The notes: generated by a model from the sequence alone, not told the origin. A stretch of DNA of 31,524 nt from Riemerella anatipestifer_E (GCF_009932355.1 NZ_LEKU01000004.1:1-31524); one strand, 5' to 3'. Counted from the stretch's first letter, positions 14,982 through 24,190 are shown. Made by a program: numbers and translations.

Positions 14982-15887
14982 ATGTTAGGAAGAAGACAAA
15001 TACGAGAAAAAGTAGTACAAACCCTTTATGCTTACCAGCAAAATCCACTTAGCCAAGATGCGTTGCAGAGAAAAATGTTCTCAGAAATAGAGAAGATTTA
15101 TCATTTGTATGTTTATCAGCTTAATTTTTTAGTTGGTCTAAAACATTTGGCGGAACACCAAATGGAAATAAGCAAAGGTAAGTTTTTAAAGACCGAGGAA
15201 GACCTTAATCCTAATCAGAAGTTCATTAGAAACCAAGTCTTAGAAAATATAGAGAATAATCAGGAGCGACTTTCGTTTACCTCAAAACATCAAAATTTAA
15301 AGTGGGACTTAGATGATGATTTGTTGGTAAAGACTTTCCAAAGGATGAAGGCTGGGAAGCGTTACCAAGATTTTATGCAGAGCGAAGAAGTGTCTTTTGA
15401 AGACGACCAAAAATTCCTTGGGAAATTGTTTTTGAGATATGTGGCAGAAAATGAGGCATTCCATGAGTTGATGGAAGAGAAAGAAATTAGCTGGGCAGAT
15501 GACCTACATATTTCTAATACGATGATACAAAAGACCATTGGTTTTATAAGAGAAGGCGAACCAAGCCATACACTTATCAAAATTATTAAAGATGAGGAAG
15601 ACAGAAGTTTTGCACAAAAGCTATTACAATACAGCTTAAACCATTGGGAAGATACGGAAGTAAAGCTAAAAGAACGCCTTAAAAATTGGGAGCTAGACCG
15701 AGTTTCTCTTATGGATAGAGTGATTTTGATAGCGGCTATCACAGAATTAGATCATTTTCCATTAACGCCTTCTAAAGTGATTATCAACGAATATATAGAA
15801 ATTTCTAAGGCGTTTTCTACAGATAAAAGTCAAGTGTTTATCAACGGACTTTTAGGTAAATATGCAGAAGACATCAATCGTTTTTAA
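14982..15887 (+). CDS. nusB: Transcription antitermination factor NusB
   Basis: A 301-residue NusB-family protein that helps form the antitermination complex on rRNA transcripts by binding boxA RNA with NusE (S10). The N terminus (MLGRRQIREKVVQTLYAYQQN) and the C-terminal part (about 200-301, with LMDRVILIAAITELDHF and INEYIEISKAFSTDKSQVFINGLL) are recognisable NusB. It is about twice the E. coli length because of a long, charged central insert, as is usual in flavobacteria. The ATG at 14982 is chosen because the longer in-frame start lies upstream of the promoter box. It heads an operon with the DUF1573 lipoprotein and yajC. Confidence 0.94.
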   Translation: MLGRRQIREKVVQTLYAYQQNPLSQDALQRKMFSEIEKIYHLYVYQLNFLVGLKHLAEHQMEISKGKFLKTEEDLNPNQKFIRNQVLENIENNQERLSFTSKHQNLKWDLDDDLLVKTFQRMKAGKRYQDFMQSEEVSFEDDQKFLGKLFLRYVAENEAFHELMEEKEISWADDLHISNTMIQKTIGFIREGEPSHTLIKIIKDEEDRSFAQKLLQYSLNHWEDTEVKLKERLKNWELDRVSLMDRVILIAAITELDHFPLTPSKVIINEYIEISKAFSTDKSQVFINGLLGKYAEDINRF

Positions 15888-15899
15888 AATAAATATACA

Positions 15900-16391
15900 A
15901 TGAGAAAAATTACAAAAATAACTGCCCTTTTGGGATTTAGTGTATTATCTCTAACGGCTTGTAATAAAAATGAAAAGCCAGAAGTGCTTAATCCAGAAAC
16001 GGAAGTTGCAGAACAAATTTCTGTTGAGGAGCAACTACACGCAGAGCAATCTGATATGGTAAAGCAGGCACAATCTTCGCCATTAACATCGGTGGCTTTA
16101 TCGGCCCCAAGTTTTGATTTTGGTGTGGTTAAATCAGGTTCTATAGTAGAGCATACTTATGAAATTACAAATACAGGTAAAAATCCACTAATAATTTCTA
16201 ATGTTAAGCCTACTTGTGGTTGTACTGTTCCTGATTATACTAAAGAGCCTATATTACCGGGTAAAGTAGCTAAGGTAACTCTTAAATTTGATTCAGGTAG
16301 TTTCCAAGGAATGCAGCAAAAATTTGTGGAAGTTTATGCTAACACAGAAAAAACACCTATTGTATTAAGTTTCACGGCAGATGTACAATAG
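15900..16391 (+). CDS. DUF1573 domain lipoprotein
   Basis: A 163-residue protein with a lipoprotein signal: a basic start, a hydrophobic stretch and the lipobox LTAC with C21 as the lipidated residue. After a Glu/Gln-rich linker (about 25-60) comes a DUF1573 immunoglobulin-like domain (FDFGVVKSGSIVEHTYEITN, then the conserved NVKPTCGCTVPDY with two cysteines). The domain is very common in Bacteroidota and its function is unknown. It lies 12 bp after nusB and 33 bp before yajC; this gene order is often seen in flavobacteria. Confidence 0.92.
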   Translation: MRKITKITALLGFSVLSLTACNKNEKPEVLNPETEVAEQISVEEQLHAEQSDMVKQAQSSPLTSVALSAPSFDFGVVKSGSIVEHTYEITNTGKNPLIISNVKPTCGCTVPDYTKEPILPGKVAKVTLKFDSGSFQGMQQKFVEVYANTEKTPIVLSFTADVQ

Positions 16392-16424
16392 CTACTATTA
16401 AAATAAAATTAAACTAAAAAAAAC

Positions 16425-16757
16425 ATGAATTTACTTATTTTACTTCAAGCACAAGCACAGCCATCTATAATGCCAACTTTTATCATGATAGGAGGTATGA
16501 TAGTTTTCTTTTACTTTTTTATGATTCGTCCACAGATGAAAAAACAGAAGCAAGAGAAAAATTTTCAAGAATCTCTAAAACCTGGTAGAATGGTGGTTAC
16601 CACATCTGGTATACACGGTAGAGTTTCACAAATAACAGAAGATGGTGTGATACTAGAAACTATGGCAGGTAAACTTAAATTTGAGAAAGCAGCCATATCT
16701 CGAGACTTTACACAAAACAGATTTCCAGATACTAAAGAAGTAGTGGACAAAAAATAA
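16425..16757 (+). CDS. yajC: Preprotein translocase subunit YajC
   Basis: A 110-residue single-span membrane protein associated with SecDF and the Sec translocon. One membrane helix (about residues 14-36, ending in FFYFFMIRPQMKKQKQ, the signature of YajC) is followed by a small cytoplasmic domain (GRMVVTTSGIHGRVSQITED). The length is typical. It is the third gene of the nusB unit and is followed at once by a strong terminator. Confidence 0.95.
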   Translation: MNLLILLQAQAQPSIMPTFIMIGGMIVFFYFFMIRPQMKKQKQEKNFQESLKPGRMVVTTSGIHGRVSQITEDGVILETMAGKLKFEKAAISRDFTQNRFPDTKEVVDKK

Positions 16758-16761
16758 TTAT

Positions 16762-16798
16762 AAGACAGATTGGTAGCTATATCAATCTGTTTTTTTTC
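16762..16798 (+). terminator. Rho-independent terminator after yajC
   Basis: ACAGATTG (16765-16772) pairs perfectly with CAATCTGT (16783-16790), extended by A-T pairs, with eight T residues at 16790-16797. It ends 6 bp before the ATG of the exporter gene, leaving no room for a promoter between them. Confidence 0.88.
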
Positions 16799-16803
16799 AT
16801 AAT

Positions 16804-17592
16804 ATGGAGCATGGTTTAGAACATAACAAGCAGTCTATAACTACACTAGCAAAGCTTTTAACAGAGGTAGCTACGCTTCTCATTTCTAATGGTGCTAACT
16901 CTACCAGAACAAAACGAAATGTAGTGCGTATTGCAGAAGCTTATGGTTACCATGTGGAAGTGTTTTTCTCTTTTTCGGGGATATTTCTATCCTTGTATGA
17001 TAAAGATGGAAATAACACAGAAACATTGGTGAAAACTATCAATAAGCACGGTATAGACTTTAATCTTATTTCGGATATTAGCGTTCTTAGTTGGGATATA
17101 GCAGCACACAAACTTCCTTATGATGAAGTAGAAAAAAGATTAGACGAAATAAGAAGTAAGCCTCACTATTCTGTGTGGGTTAAAATGCTGTGGATTGGTA
17201 TGGCAACAGCGGCTCTTAGTCAGTTGTTTTCAGGGACTTATTTAGAGTTTTTAGTAGTGTTTCTAGCGAGTGTCATTGGTTTTTGGGTAAGATTATTTTT
17301 GATTAAAAAAGAATATAATCTGTTTATGCAGAGCTTAGTTGCGGCGTTTGTGTCTGTATCAGTAGTAAAAATGGCATTGGTTTTTGGTTTGCCAGAAGGT
17401 CATGCAGCTCTTACGGCATGTGTACTTTGGTTGATACCAGGAGTGCCTTTAATCAATGGATTTTTAGACTTGTTGGAAGGACATATTGTTTCAGGTTGGG
17501 CTAAAGCAGCCTTAGGAACAATGATTGTTTTTATGATAGCAGTAGGTTATTATTTATCAGTATTTGTATTCAGGTTATTTTATGGCGTATGA
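16804..17592 (+). CDS. yjjP: Threonine/serine exporter (ThrE) N-terminal half, YjjP-like
   Basis: A 262-residue membrane protein with a DUF1212 (ThrE N-terminal) domain. A soluble amino-terminal part (about 1-115) holds the conserved LLISNGANSTRTKRNV segment, where the asparagine-rich motif is typical of the family, and is followed by about five membrane helices. ThrE of Corynebacterium exports threonine and serine; the two-gene E. coli form YjjP/YjjB has been described as a succinate exporter. The substrate here is unknown. The downstream gene encodes the other half and overlaps it by 11 bp. The ATG lies 6 bp after the yajC terminator, so expression relies on read-through or on a promoter inside yajC. 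Confidence 0.9.
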   Translation: MEHGLEHNKQSITTLAKLLTEVATLLISNGANSTRTKRNVVRIAEAYGYHVEVFFSFSGIFLSLYDKDGNNTETLVKTINKHGIDFNLISDISVLSWDIAAHKLPYDEVEKRLDEIRSKPHYSVWVKMLWIGMATAALSQLFSGTYLEFLVVFLASVIGFWVRLFLIKKEYNLFMQSLVAAFVSVSVVKMALVFGLPEGHAALTACVLWLIPGVPLINGFLDLLEGHIVSGWAKAALGTMIVFMIAVGYYLSVFVFRLFYGV

Positions 17593-18118
17593 TATTTTAG
17601 AAAAGGTATTTTGGGCGGTATTTGTATCGTTAGGTTTTGCTGTACTTTTTAATACTCCAAGAAGGGCTCTGTGGGCGGTGGCACTGCTGGGAGCTTTAGG
17701 TTTTGGAATCAAGACAATACTGTTAGTTTATGTGCTGAATGGGCAAGTGGTAATGGCAACACTTTTGGGTGCTTCTGCCGTCGGTCTATCAGGATTGTAC
17801 TTTGCTCACCGAGTACACACACCGCCTATTGTGTTTACAATACCTGCGGTTATCAATATGATACCAGGCACATTGGGTTATAATTTTATGATGGGGATTA
17901 TACGCATTGTATCGTCTAAAAAAGAAAACTCTATCACAGTGGAGAATTTGATAGAAATCATCAATAATGGGCTAAATGCAGGATTTACTATTTTGGTGTT
18001 GGCGTTTGGAGTTGTTTTTCCAATTTTGATATTCAATACGAGAACGGTAAAGAATAAAGACTTAAACAGGTATCTTAAATATAAAATGATTAAACTTAAA
18101 AGAAAAGGTTTTAAATAA
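17582..18118 (+). CDS. yjjB: Threonine/serine exporter (ThrE) C-terminal half, YjjB-like
   Basis: A 178-residue membrane protein with about five helices, matching the DUF3815/ThrE_2 domain. The recognisable part is the VFTIPAVINMIPGTLGYNFMMG segment, with the Pro-Gly motif shared by ThrE C-terminal domains. The ATG at 17582 (MAYDILEKVF) overlaps the end of the preceding gene by 11 bp, which points to translational coupling and a two-subunit transporter. The SDR gene follows after 13 bp. Confidence 0.88.
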   Translation: MAYDILEKVFWAVFVSLGFAVLFNTPRRALWAVALLGALGFGIKTILLVYVLNGQVVMATLLGASAVGLSGLYFAHRVHTPPIVFTIPAVINMIPGTLGYNFMMGIIRIVSSKKENSITVENLIEIINNGLNAGFTILVLAFGVVFPILIFNTRTVKNKDLNRYLKYKMIKLKRKGFK

Positions 18119-18131
18119 ACAATATTTATTT

Positions 18132-18881
18132 ATGGGAAGAACGGTATTTATAACAGGAGCTACATCGGGCATAGGGAAGGCTACGGCAGAGCTTTTGGCT
18201 CAACAAGGATATAGACTTATCATTTGTGGACGAAGAGCGGAAGTTTTAGAAGAGCTTAAAGAAAATTTATCTTTAAAAACAGAGGTATATGCTTTAGTTT
18301 TTGATGTTAGAAACGCCGATGAGGTAGAACGCTCCATAACTTCTTTGCCTGAAAATTTCAAGGATATAGATATACTTATCAATAATGCGGGGAATGCTCA
18401 CGGATTAGAGCCTCTGTCCGACGGTAATATTTCCGATTGGGATATGATGATGGACGCTAATGTGAAGGGGTTGCTTTATGTCTCAAAACCGATTATTTCT
18501 AGAATGAAAGAGGCTAAGAAAGGACATGTCATCAATATTTCTTCCGTTGCGGCTCGCCAAACTTATGCTAATGGGGTGGTCTATTGTGCTTCTAAAAGAG
18601 CGGTAGATGTGATTTCGGAAGGTATGAGGATAGAGCTTACTAGTTTTGGTATTAAAGTGACTAACATTCAGCCTGGAGCGGTAGAAACTGATTTCTCTAA
18701 AGTGAGATTTAAAGGTGATGAAGAAAGAGCCAAAGCTGTCTATGAAGGCTACGAAGCTTTGAAAGCTGAAGATATTGCAGATGCAATAGCTTATTGTATC
18801 AATACCCCAGAGCGTGTTTCTATAGCGGAACTTTGTATTTATCCTAAAGCACAAGCAGAGCCTAGAACCATTTGTAGATAA
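18132..18881 (+). CDS. Short-chain dehydrogenase/reductase, YdfG-like
   Basis: A 249-residue NADP-dependent oxidoreductase. The Rossmann motif GATSGIGKAT is at residues 9-18, GRR (33-35) suggests NADP preference, NNAG is at 84-87 and the catalytic set includes S137/S138, Y151 and K155. The overall pattern (ILINNAGNAHGLEP and the late VRFKGDEERA segment) resembles E. coli YdfG, which oxidises 3-hydroxy acids such as serine and L-allo-threonine. This is a suggestive match with the neighbouring ThrE-type exporter genes, with which it forms a unit. The substrate has not been shown. Confidence 0.9.
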   Translation: MGRTVFITGATSGIGKATAELLAQQGYRLIICGRRAEVLEELKENLSLKTEVYALVFDVRNADEVERSITSLPENFKDIDILINNAGNAHGLEPLSDGNISDWDMMMDANVKGLLYVSKPIISRMKEAKKGHVINISSVAARQTYANGVVYCASKRAVDVISEGMRIELTSFGIKVTNIQPGAVETDFSKVRFKGDEERAKAVYEGYEALKAEDIADAIAYCINTPERVSIAELCIYPKAQAEPRTICR

Positions 18882-18893
18882 ATAAATTAAAAT

Positions 18894-18927
18894 AAAAAGG
18901 GACATTTTATAAAGTGTCCCCTTTTTA
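18894..18927. terminator. Bidirectional terminator between SDR gene and cysS
   Basis: GGGACA (18899-18904) pairs with TGTCCC (18915-18920), flanked by A5 on the left and T5 on the right, so it can end transcripts from both strands. It sits between the convergent SDR gene and cysS. Confidence 0.88.
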
Positions 18928-18935
18928 TTATTGAA

Positions 18936-20396
18936 TTAGCTCAAGCTATAAGTAGTTCCTTCTTTACCATCTTTTAGTTCAATGCCTTTTTCTAGCAGTT
19001 GGTCTCTAATTTGGTCGCTTAACTCCCAATTTTTAGCTTTTCTAGCTTCGTTTCTAAGGTTGATTAGGATTTGAAGAGCTTGGTCTAGCTTTTCGTTATT
19101 ATTTTCTTCTATTTTTTGAAGCCCTAAAACATCAAAAATTAGGCGGTTTAGTGTTTCTTTTAACAAGATTAAGTCGGTTTCACTTATACTTTCTTTGCCA
19201 TCTTTTAATGCAAAAATAAATTTAACTGCCTCAAATAAATGGGCAATAAGTATAGGAGCGTTAAAATCATCTAGCAATGCAGCGTGGCATTTAGATTTCC
19301 AATCTTCAATATTAAATGTGGTATTGTTACCGTTAGCTGATAAATTTTCTAAAACATTCATAGCTTCCATAAGTCTTTGGAAGCCTTTTTCGCTGGCAAT
19401 CATCGCTTCGTTAGAAATGTCTAACACGCTACGATAATGGGCTTGCATAAAGCAAAAACGCACTACTGATGGATGAAATGGTTTTTCAAAAAAACCATTT
19501 TCACCAGAAATAAGTTGCATTGGGAGGATATAGTTTCCTGTGGATTTGCTCATTCGCTGTCCGTTCATTGTCAGCATATTGGCGTGCATCCAATAGTTTA
19601 CGGGTGAAGTTCCATTACATGCTTTGCCTTGAGCAACCTCACATTCGTGGTGAGGGAATTTTAAATCCATTCCACCTCCGTGTATATCAAACTTTTCACC
19701 TAAATATTTAGTACTCATAGCGGTACATTCTAAGTGCCAACCAGGGAATCCTTCTCCCCAAGGAGAGTTCCATCTCATAATATGGGCTGGAGAGGCTTTC
19801 TTCCATAATGCAAAATCTTGTGGGTTTTTCTTTTCGCCTTGTCCGTCTAAATCTCTAGTGTTAGCAAAAAGTTCTTCTATGTTTCTTTTGGAAAGTTCGC
19901 CGTAGTTTAGTCCTTTTTCGTTGTAAGCTTTTACATCAAAATATACTGAACCATTACTTTCGTAAGCGAAGCCCTTGTCTATTAGTTTTTGTGTGAGTTC
20001 TATTTGTTCCACAATATGTCCCGTAGCGGTAGGCTCAATGGTTGGAGGAAGCAGATTGAAAAGTTCTAAAACTTTATGGAAATCTACAGTGTATTTTTGT
20101 ACAATTTCCATAGGTTCTAGCTTTTCTAACCTTGACTGTTTTACGAAACGGTCGTTGTTTACATCGCCGTCATCGGTAAGGTGTCCTGCATCAGTAATAT
20201 TTCTTACATAACGCACTTTGTAGCCTAAATAGGTTAAAGTACGGTAAATAAAATCAAAGGACATAAAAGTACGCACATTGCCTAAGTGTACATTGCTATA
20301 CACCGTAGGACCACACACATACATACCTACATTATGGTCTAAAATAGGTTTAAAAATCTCTTTTTCTCCTGTGAGAGAGTTATATATTTTAAGCAT
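18936..20396 (-). CDS. cysS: Cysteinyl-tRNA synthetase
   Basis: A 486-residue class I aminoacyl-tRNA synthetase that charges tRNA-Cys. The HIGH-type motif is HLGN (37-40), preceded by C28 of the zinc site. The remaining zinc ligands are in FPGWHLECTAMS and FPHHECEVAQ. The KMSKS-type motif is RMSKSTGN. The C-terminal part contains the anticodon-binding helices (LRNEARKAKNWELSDQIRDQL). The length is normal. It follows folE after 27 bp and probably shares its promoter. Confidence 0.98.
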   Translation of the reverse strand: MLKIYNSLTGEKEIFKPILDHNVGMYVCGPTVYSNVHLGNVRTFMSFDFIYRTLTYLGYKVRYVRNITDAGHLTDDGDVNNDRFVKQSRLEKLEPMEIVQKYTVDFHKVLELFNLLPPTIEPTATGHIVEQIELTQKLIDKGFAYESNGSVYFDVKAYNEKGLNYGELSKRNIEELFANTRDLDGQGEKKNPQDFALWKKASPAHIMRWNSPWGEGFPGWHLECTAMSTKYLGEKFDIHGGGMDLKFPHHECEVAQGKACNGTSPVNYWMHANMLTMNGQRMSKSTGNYILPMQLISGENGFFEKPFHPSVVRFCFMQAHYRSVLDISNEAMIASEKGFQRLMEAMNVLENLSANGNNTTFNIEDWKSKCHAALLDDFNAPILIAHLFEAVKFIFALKDGKESISETDLILLKETLNRLIFDVLGLQKIEENNNEKLDQALQILINLRNEARKAKNWELSDQIRDQLLEKGIELKDGKEGTTYSLS

Positions 20397-20423
20397 ATCT
20401 TTTTCGTTTTGAAAAGATTAGAT

Positions 20424-21089
20424 TTAATCTAGTTTTGCATGACTACCAACATAGTGCAGAAACTCTTGCCTAGTGATAGGATTAGTTCTAAAGATACCAC
20501 TAAGTTCTGCTGTAATGGTAGAACTAGCCGTGTCTTTGATACCTCTACAATTAACACAAAGGTGTTTAGCATCAATAATACAAGCCACATCATTAGTGCC
20601 GAGAGCTTCTTTTAGAGCGTCTACTATTTGCATAGTGAGCCTTTCTTGCACTTGTGGGCGTTTGGCGTAGTAATCTACAATTCTATTGATTTTGGATAAC
20701 CCAATCACCTCTCCGTTAGAGATATAAGCCACATGAGCTCTACCGATGATAGGCAAAAAATGATGTTCACAAAAAGAATAGACTGTAATGTCTTTTTCCA
20801 CGAGCATTTGTCTGTATTTATACTTGTTGCTAAAAGTAGAGATACCTGGCTTATTTTCAGGAAGTAATCCACCAAAAATCTCATTAACATACATTTTGGC
20901 TACTCGCTTAGGAGAGTCTTTTAGGGAGTCATCTGTCATATCTAGCCCTAAAGTTTGCATAATTTCGGCAAAATGTTTCTCTATAATGGCAATTTTTTCT
21001 TCAGGTGTTTTCTCAAAGGCATCAGCTCTTAAGGGCGTATGCTCTTTGCCTGTAAACACATCGTCATCATTATCAAAATGGTTATTCAT
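20424..21089 (-). CDS. folE: GTP cyclohydrolase I
   Basis: A 221-residue enzyme that opens GTP to dihydroneopterin triphosphate, the first step of folate and pterin synthesis. Zinc ligands are C107 and H110 (FCEHHFLP) and C178 (HLCVNCRG). The GTP-site segments (GLSKINRIVDYYAKRPQVQERLT and KHLCVN) are intact. The N-terminal 25 residues are acidic and vary in the family. The gene has its own promoter box and is followed by cysS. Confidence 0.97.
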   Translation of the reverse strand: MNNHFDNDDDVFTGKEHTPLRADAFEKTPEEKIAIIEKHFAEIMQTLGLDMTDDSLKDSPKRVAKMYVNEIFGGLLPENKPGISTFSNKYKYRQMLVEKDITVYSFCEHHFLPIIGRAHVAYISNGEVIGLSKINRIVDYYAKRPQVQERLTMQIVDALKEALGTNDVACIIDAKHLCVNCRGIKDTASSTITAELSGIFRTNPITRQEFLHYVGSHAKLD

Positions 21090-21110
21090 GATATATTGCT
21101 ATAATGGGAG

Positions 21111-21118
21111 CAAAGTTA
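21111..21118 (-). promoter_or_regulatory. Promoter -7 box of folE-cysS
   Basis: TAACTTTG on the minus strand matches TAnnTTTG exactly, 21 bp before the folE ATG. No clear TTTG at -33. Confidence 0.65.
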
Positions 21119-21214
21119 AGAAAATCTTTGGAGTAATTAAGTGTAGAATTTTAAAAGGAACTTTTGGATAGCTGGTATTTATAAACAAAAACTAATGGAC
21201 TGAAAATAAATTCG

Positions 21215-21222
21215 TAGTTTTG
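21215..21222 (+). promoter_or_regulatory. Promoter -7 box of the polysaccharide cluster
   Basis: TAGTTTTG matches TAnnTTTG, 73 bp before the ABC transporter ATG. The leader has a small hairpin (AGCAC at 21246-21250 with GTGCT at 21262-21266). The remaining cluster genes follow with short gaps and no further clear promoter. Confidence 0.55.
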
Positions 21223-21295
21223 CAATAGTATTTACATGAGGTTTTAGCACAAAATTATTTAGTGCTGAATATCAGTCTGATTTTAGAATACAAAA

Positions 21296-23077
21296 ATGAA
21301 AAATAATACGACAAGTAGCCTTGGATTTTTTAATTATTTTAGAAGAATAATAGGGTGGCATATCTATGGTTATATACTACTAAACTTTTTGGTCGGAATA
21401 CTTGACGGTTTAGGGTTAGCCATGTTCGTTCCTTTGTTATCTATTGCTACAGGAGATGCTACTAACAATGAGTCTTTAGGGCAGTTAGAATTTTTAGTTA
21501 TAGCAATTAAACGATTGGGAATAGAACTTAATCTTGCTACAGCTCTTGGGTTGATGATAAGTTTATTTGTTCTCAAGGGTATTGTTTTCTACATTAGAAC
21601 AATCTATTTTACCAAAATACGCCTAGTAGCCATGCGGAAAATAAGATGGAATCTGCTGTCAGGTTTTAAGGATTTATCTTATGAAGGCTTTACTAAGCTA
21701 GATGCAGGAAGGGTTCAAAATAATATGATTGGAGAGGTTGATAAATTGGTTAATGCTATGGTTACCTATTTTGTAAGTATTCAGCACGTGGTCATGCTAC
21801 TTACCTATGTGGTTTTGGCTTTCTTATCTAATTGGCAGTTTGCCATTATGGTAGGTATAGGAGGTGGGTTAACCAATATTTTCTATAAATATATCAACAA
21901 GAAAACCAAAGAATATTCAAGAAAGCAGTCTTTTGTAGGGCATGACTTTAATGGTAATCTTATTCAGGCAATAAATAACTTTAAGTATTTAAAAGCCACA
22001 AATTATTTTAAAACTTACGAGAGAAAATTGAAAGATAATATTTGGGTATCGGAAGATCTTAACTTTAGAATGGGGAAAATAGGAGCGATAGCAGAGAGTT
22101 TAAGAGAACCTATGATTATCATTATCATTGCAATGGTTATTTTGGTTCAGGTAAATGTTATGGGAGGAAGCTTTGGTTCTATTTTAGTGAGTTTGCTTCT
22201 GTTTTATAGAGCTTTAGCTCACTTGGTGAGTATGCAAAACTCTTGGAATAATTTTATGCGAACTTCTGCAGGTTTAGAATCGGTAGAGTTTATTCTTTCT
22301 GAATTTAAACGTTATCAAGAACCAAAATTACAAGGAGAAATTCAAAATATTAGTACTATTGATACAAAGGATATTAGCATTACATATGGGCGAACTCCTA
22401 TTTTGAGAAATATTAATATCAGTATTAGTCCAAAGTCGTCTATAGCTTTGGTGGGAGAGAGTGGTGCAGGTAAAACAACTCTAGCTAATGTGCTTTGTGG
22501 TCTGTTACCACCTCACAAAGGAGAGGTTTTTATGGACGGTATTTCTTTATATAAGAGCAATCTAAATAGTTTTAGAGATAAGGTAGGCTACATCACTCAA
22601 GAACCTGTGATATTTGATGATAGTATTTTTAATAATGTAACTTTTTGGGCAGAGAAAACACCTGAGAACATAGGGCGGTTTTGGAATACCATGGAAATGG
22701 TTTCTATGAAGACTTTTGTGGAGGGTGTAGAAAACAAAGAAAATGCAAGATTGGGTAATAATGGTATTTTAGTCTCAGGAGGACAAAAACAGAGGATTTC
22801 TATTGCCAGAGAACTTTATAAAGAGGTTGAGTTATTGGTGATGGATGAGGCGACCTCTGCCTTGGATTCTGAAACGGAAAAACATATTAAGGAAAGTATA
22901 GATATGCTACAAGGTAAGTTTACAATGATTATTATTGCTCATAGATTATCCACTGTCAAAAATGTAGACCAAGTATATCTGATGGAAAAAGGGGAGATTA
23001 TTAATCATGGGACTTTTGGTGAGTTACTAAACAAGTCTGAAAGATTTAAAAAAATGGTAGAATTGCAAGAAGTTTAA
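21296..23077 (+). CDS. ABC transporter (fused membrane and ATPase domains), flippase-like
   Basis: A 593-residue half-transporter of the MsbA/PglK type. An N-terminal six-helix membrane domain (about 15-310) is followed by an ATPase domain. Walker A GESGAGKTT is at about 387-395, the Q-loop in ITQEP, the signature VSGGQKQR at about 493-500, Walker B LLVMDEATSALD at about 513-524 and the switch His in IIAHRLST. Dimers of this type export lipids, lipid-linked oligosaccharides or peptides. As the first gene of a polysaccharide cluster it probably flips a lipid-linked glycan, although a lipid A exporter role cannot be excluded. Confidence 0.92.
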   Translation: MKNNTTSSLGFFNYFRRIIGWHIYGYILLNFLVGILDGLGLAMFVPLLSIATGDATNNESLGQLEFLVIAIKRLGIELNLATALGLMISLFVLKGIVFYIRTIYFTKIRLVAMRKIRWNLLSGFKDLSYEGFTKLDAGRVQNNMIGEVDKLVNAMVTYFVSIQHVVMLLTYVVLAFLSNWQFAIMVGIGGGLTNIFYKYINKKTKEYSRKQSFVGHDFNGNLIQAINNFKYLKATNYFKTYERKLKDNIWVSEDLNFRMGKIGAIAESLREPMIIIIIAMVILVQVNVMGGSFGSILVSLLLFYRALAHLVSMQNSWNNFMRTSAGLESVEFILSEFKRYQEPKLQGEIQNISTIDTKDISITYGRTPILRNINISISPKSSIALVGESGAGKTTLANVLCGLLPPHKGEVFMDGISLYKSNLNSFRDKVGYITQEPVIFDDSIFNNVTFWAEKTPENIGRFWNTMEMVSMKTFVEGVENKENARLGNNGILVSGGQKQRISIARELYKEVELLVMDEATSALDSETEKHIKESIDMLQGKFTMIIIAHRLSTVKNVDQVYLMEKGEIINHGTFGELLNKSERFKKMVELQEV

Positions 23078-23086
23078 AACCAAAGT

Positions 23087-24190
23087 ATGAGCAAACAATA
23101 TGACTATCTAATAGTAGGGAGTGGTTTATTTGGAGCAATATTCGCTTGCGAAATGACAAAAAAAGGCAAGAAATGCCTTGTTATAGAACGTCGTGAGCAT
23201 ATTGCGGGAAATATCTATACAGAAAATATAGAGGGCATTAATGTTCATAAATATGGCGCTCATATTTTTCATACAAGTAATAAAGAAGTTTGGGATTATG
23301 TAAATTCTTTTGTGGAATTTAACCGATACACTAATTCTCCCATCGCTAACTACAAGGGGAATTTGTATAATCTTCCTTTTAATATGAATACTTTCTATCA
23401 GTTATGGGGAGTTAAGACTCCTGCTGAAGCTCAAGCAAAAATAGAGGAACAAAGAGCAGAATATAAGCATATTGTCGAGCCTAAAAACCTTGAAGAGCAG
23501 GCTTTGGTATTGGGAGGAAAAGATATCTATGAAAAACTGATAAAAGGCTATACAGAGAAGCAATGGGGCAGACCTGCCACGGAAATCCCTGCCTTTATTA
23601 TTAGGAGGCTTCCTTTTAGATTTACATTTGATAATAATTATTTTAATGATACTTATCAAGGTGTGCCTAATGGTGGATACACATTGCTGGTAGAAAAAAT
23701 GTTAGAGGGGATAGAAGTAAGGCTCAATACCGATTATTTTAACAATCGGGAACATTGGGATTCTATTGCTGAAACTGTTGTCTATACAGGTAAAATAGAT
23801 GAGTTTTTTGATTTTCAACACGGAGCACTCGATTATCGTAGTTTGAGATTTGAAACGGAAATTTTAGATGAAGCTAATTATCAGGGGAATGCAGTGGTAA
23901 ATTATACTGAGAGAGAAATACCATTTACTAGAATTATAGAACATAAACATTTTGAATTTGGCACACAGCCTAAAACCATTGTTACGAGAGAATATCCGCA
24001 AGACATGGCTGAAGGAGAGGAAGCGTATTATCCAATCAATGATGAGAGAAATCAAGCAGTCTATCAGAAATATAAAGCTTTGGCAGACGGATGTGAAAAT
24101 GTAATTTTTGGCGGAAGGTTGGCTGAGTATAAATACTATGATATGCATCAAGTGGTCGCAAAGGCACTAGAGATGATCGCATCTATTTAA
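23087..24190 (+). CDS. glf: UDP-galactopyranose mutase
   Basis: A 367-residue FAD enzyme converting UDP-galactopyranose to UDP-galactofuranose. The N-terminal dinucleotide-binding motif (VGSGLFGAIFACEMTKKG) with ERREHIAGN is typical. The conserved segments GAHIFHTSN, FNMNTFYQLWG, GYTEKQWGR and REYP follow, and the C-terminal FAD motif GRLAEYKYYDMHQV is intact. The enzyme supplies galactofuranose, so the glycan made by this cluster should contain that sugar. It lies 9 bp after the ABC transporter gene. Confidence 0.97.
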   Translation: MSKQYDYLIVGSGLFGAIFACEMTKKGKKCLVIERREHIAGNIYTENIEGINVHKYGAHIFHTSNKEVWDYVNSFVEFNRYTNSPIANYKGNLYNLPFNMNTFYQLWGVKTPAEAQAKIEEQRAEYKHIVEPKNLEEQALVLGGKDIYEKLIKGYTEKQWGRPATEIPAFIIRRLPFRFTFDNNYFNDTYQGVPNGGYTLLVEKMLEGIEVRLNTDYFNNREHWDSIAETVVYTGKIDEFFDFQHGALDYRSLRFETEILDEANYQGNAVVNYTEREIPFTRIIEHKHFEFGTQPKTIVTREYPQDMAEGEEAYYPINDERNQAVYQKYKALADGCENVIFGGRLAEYKYYDMHQVVAKALEMIASI

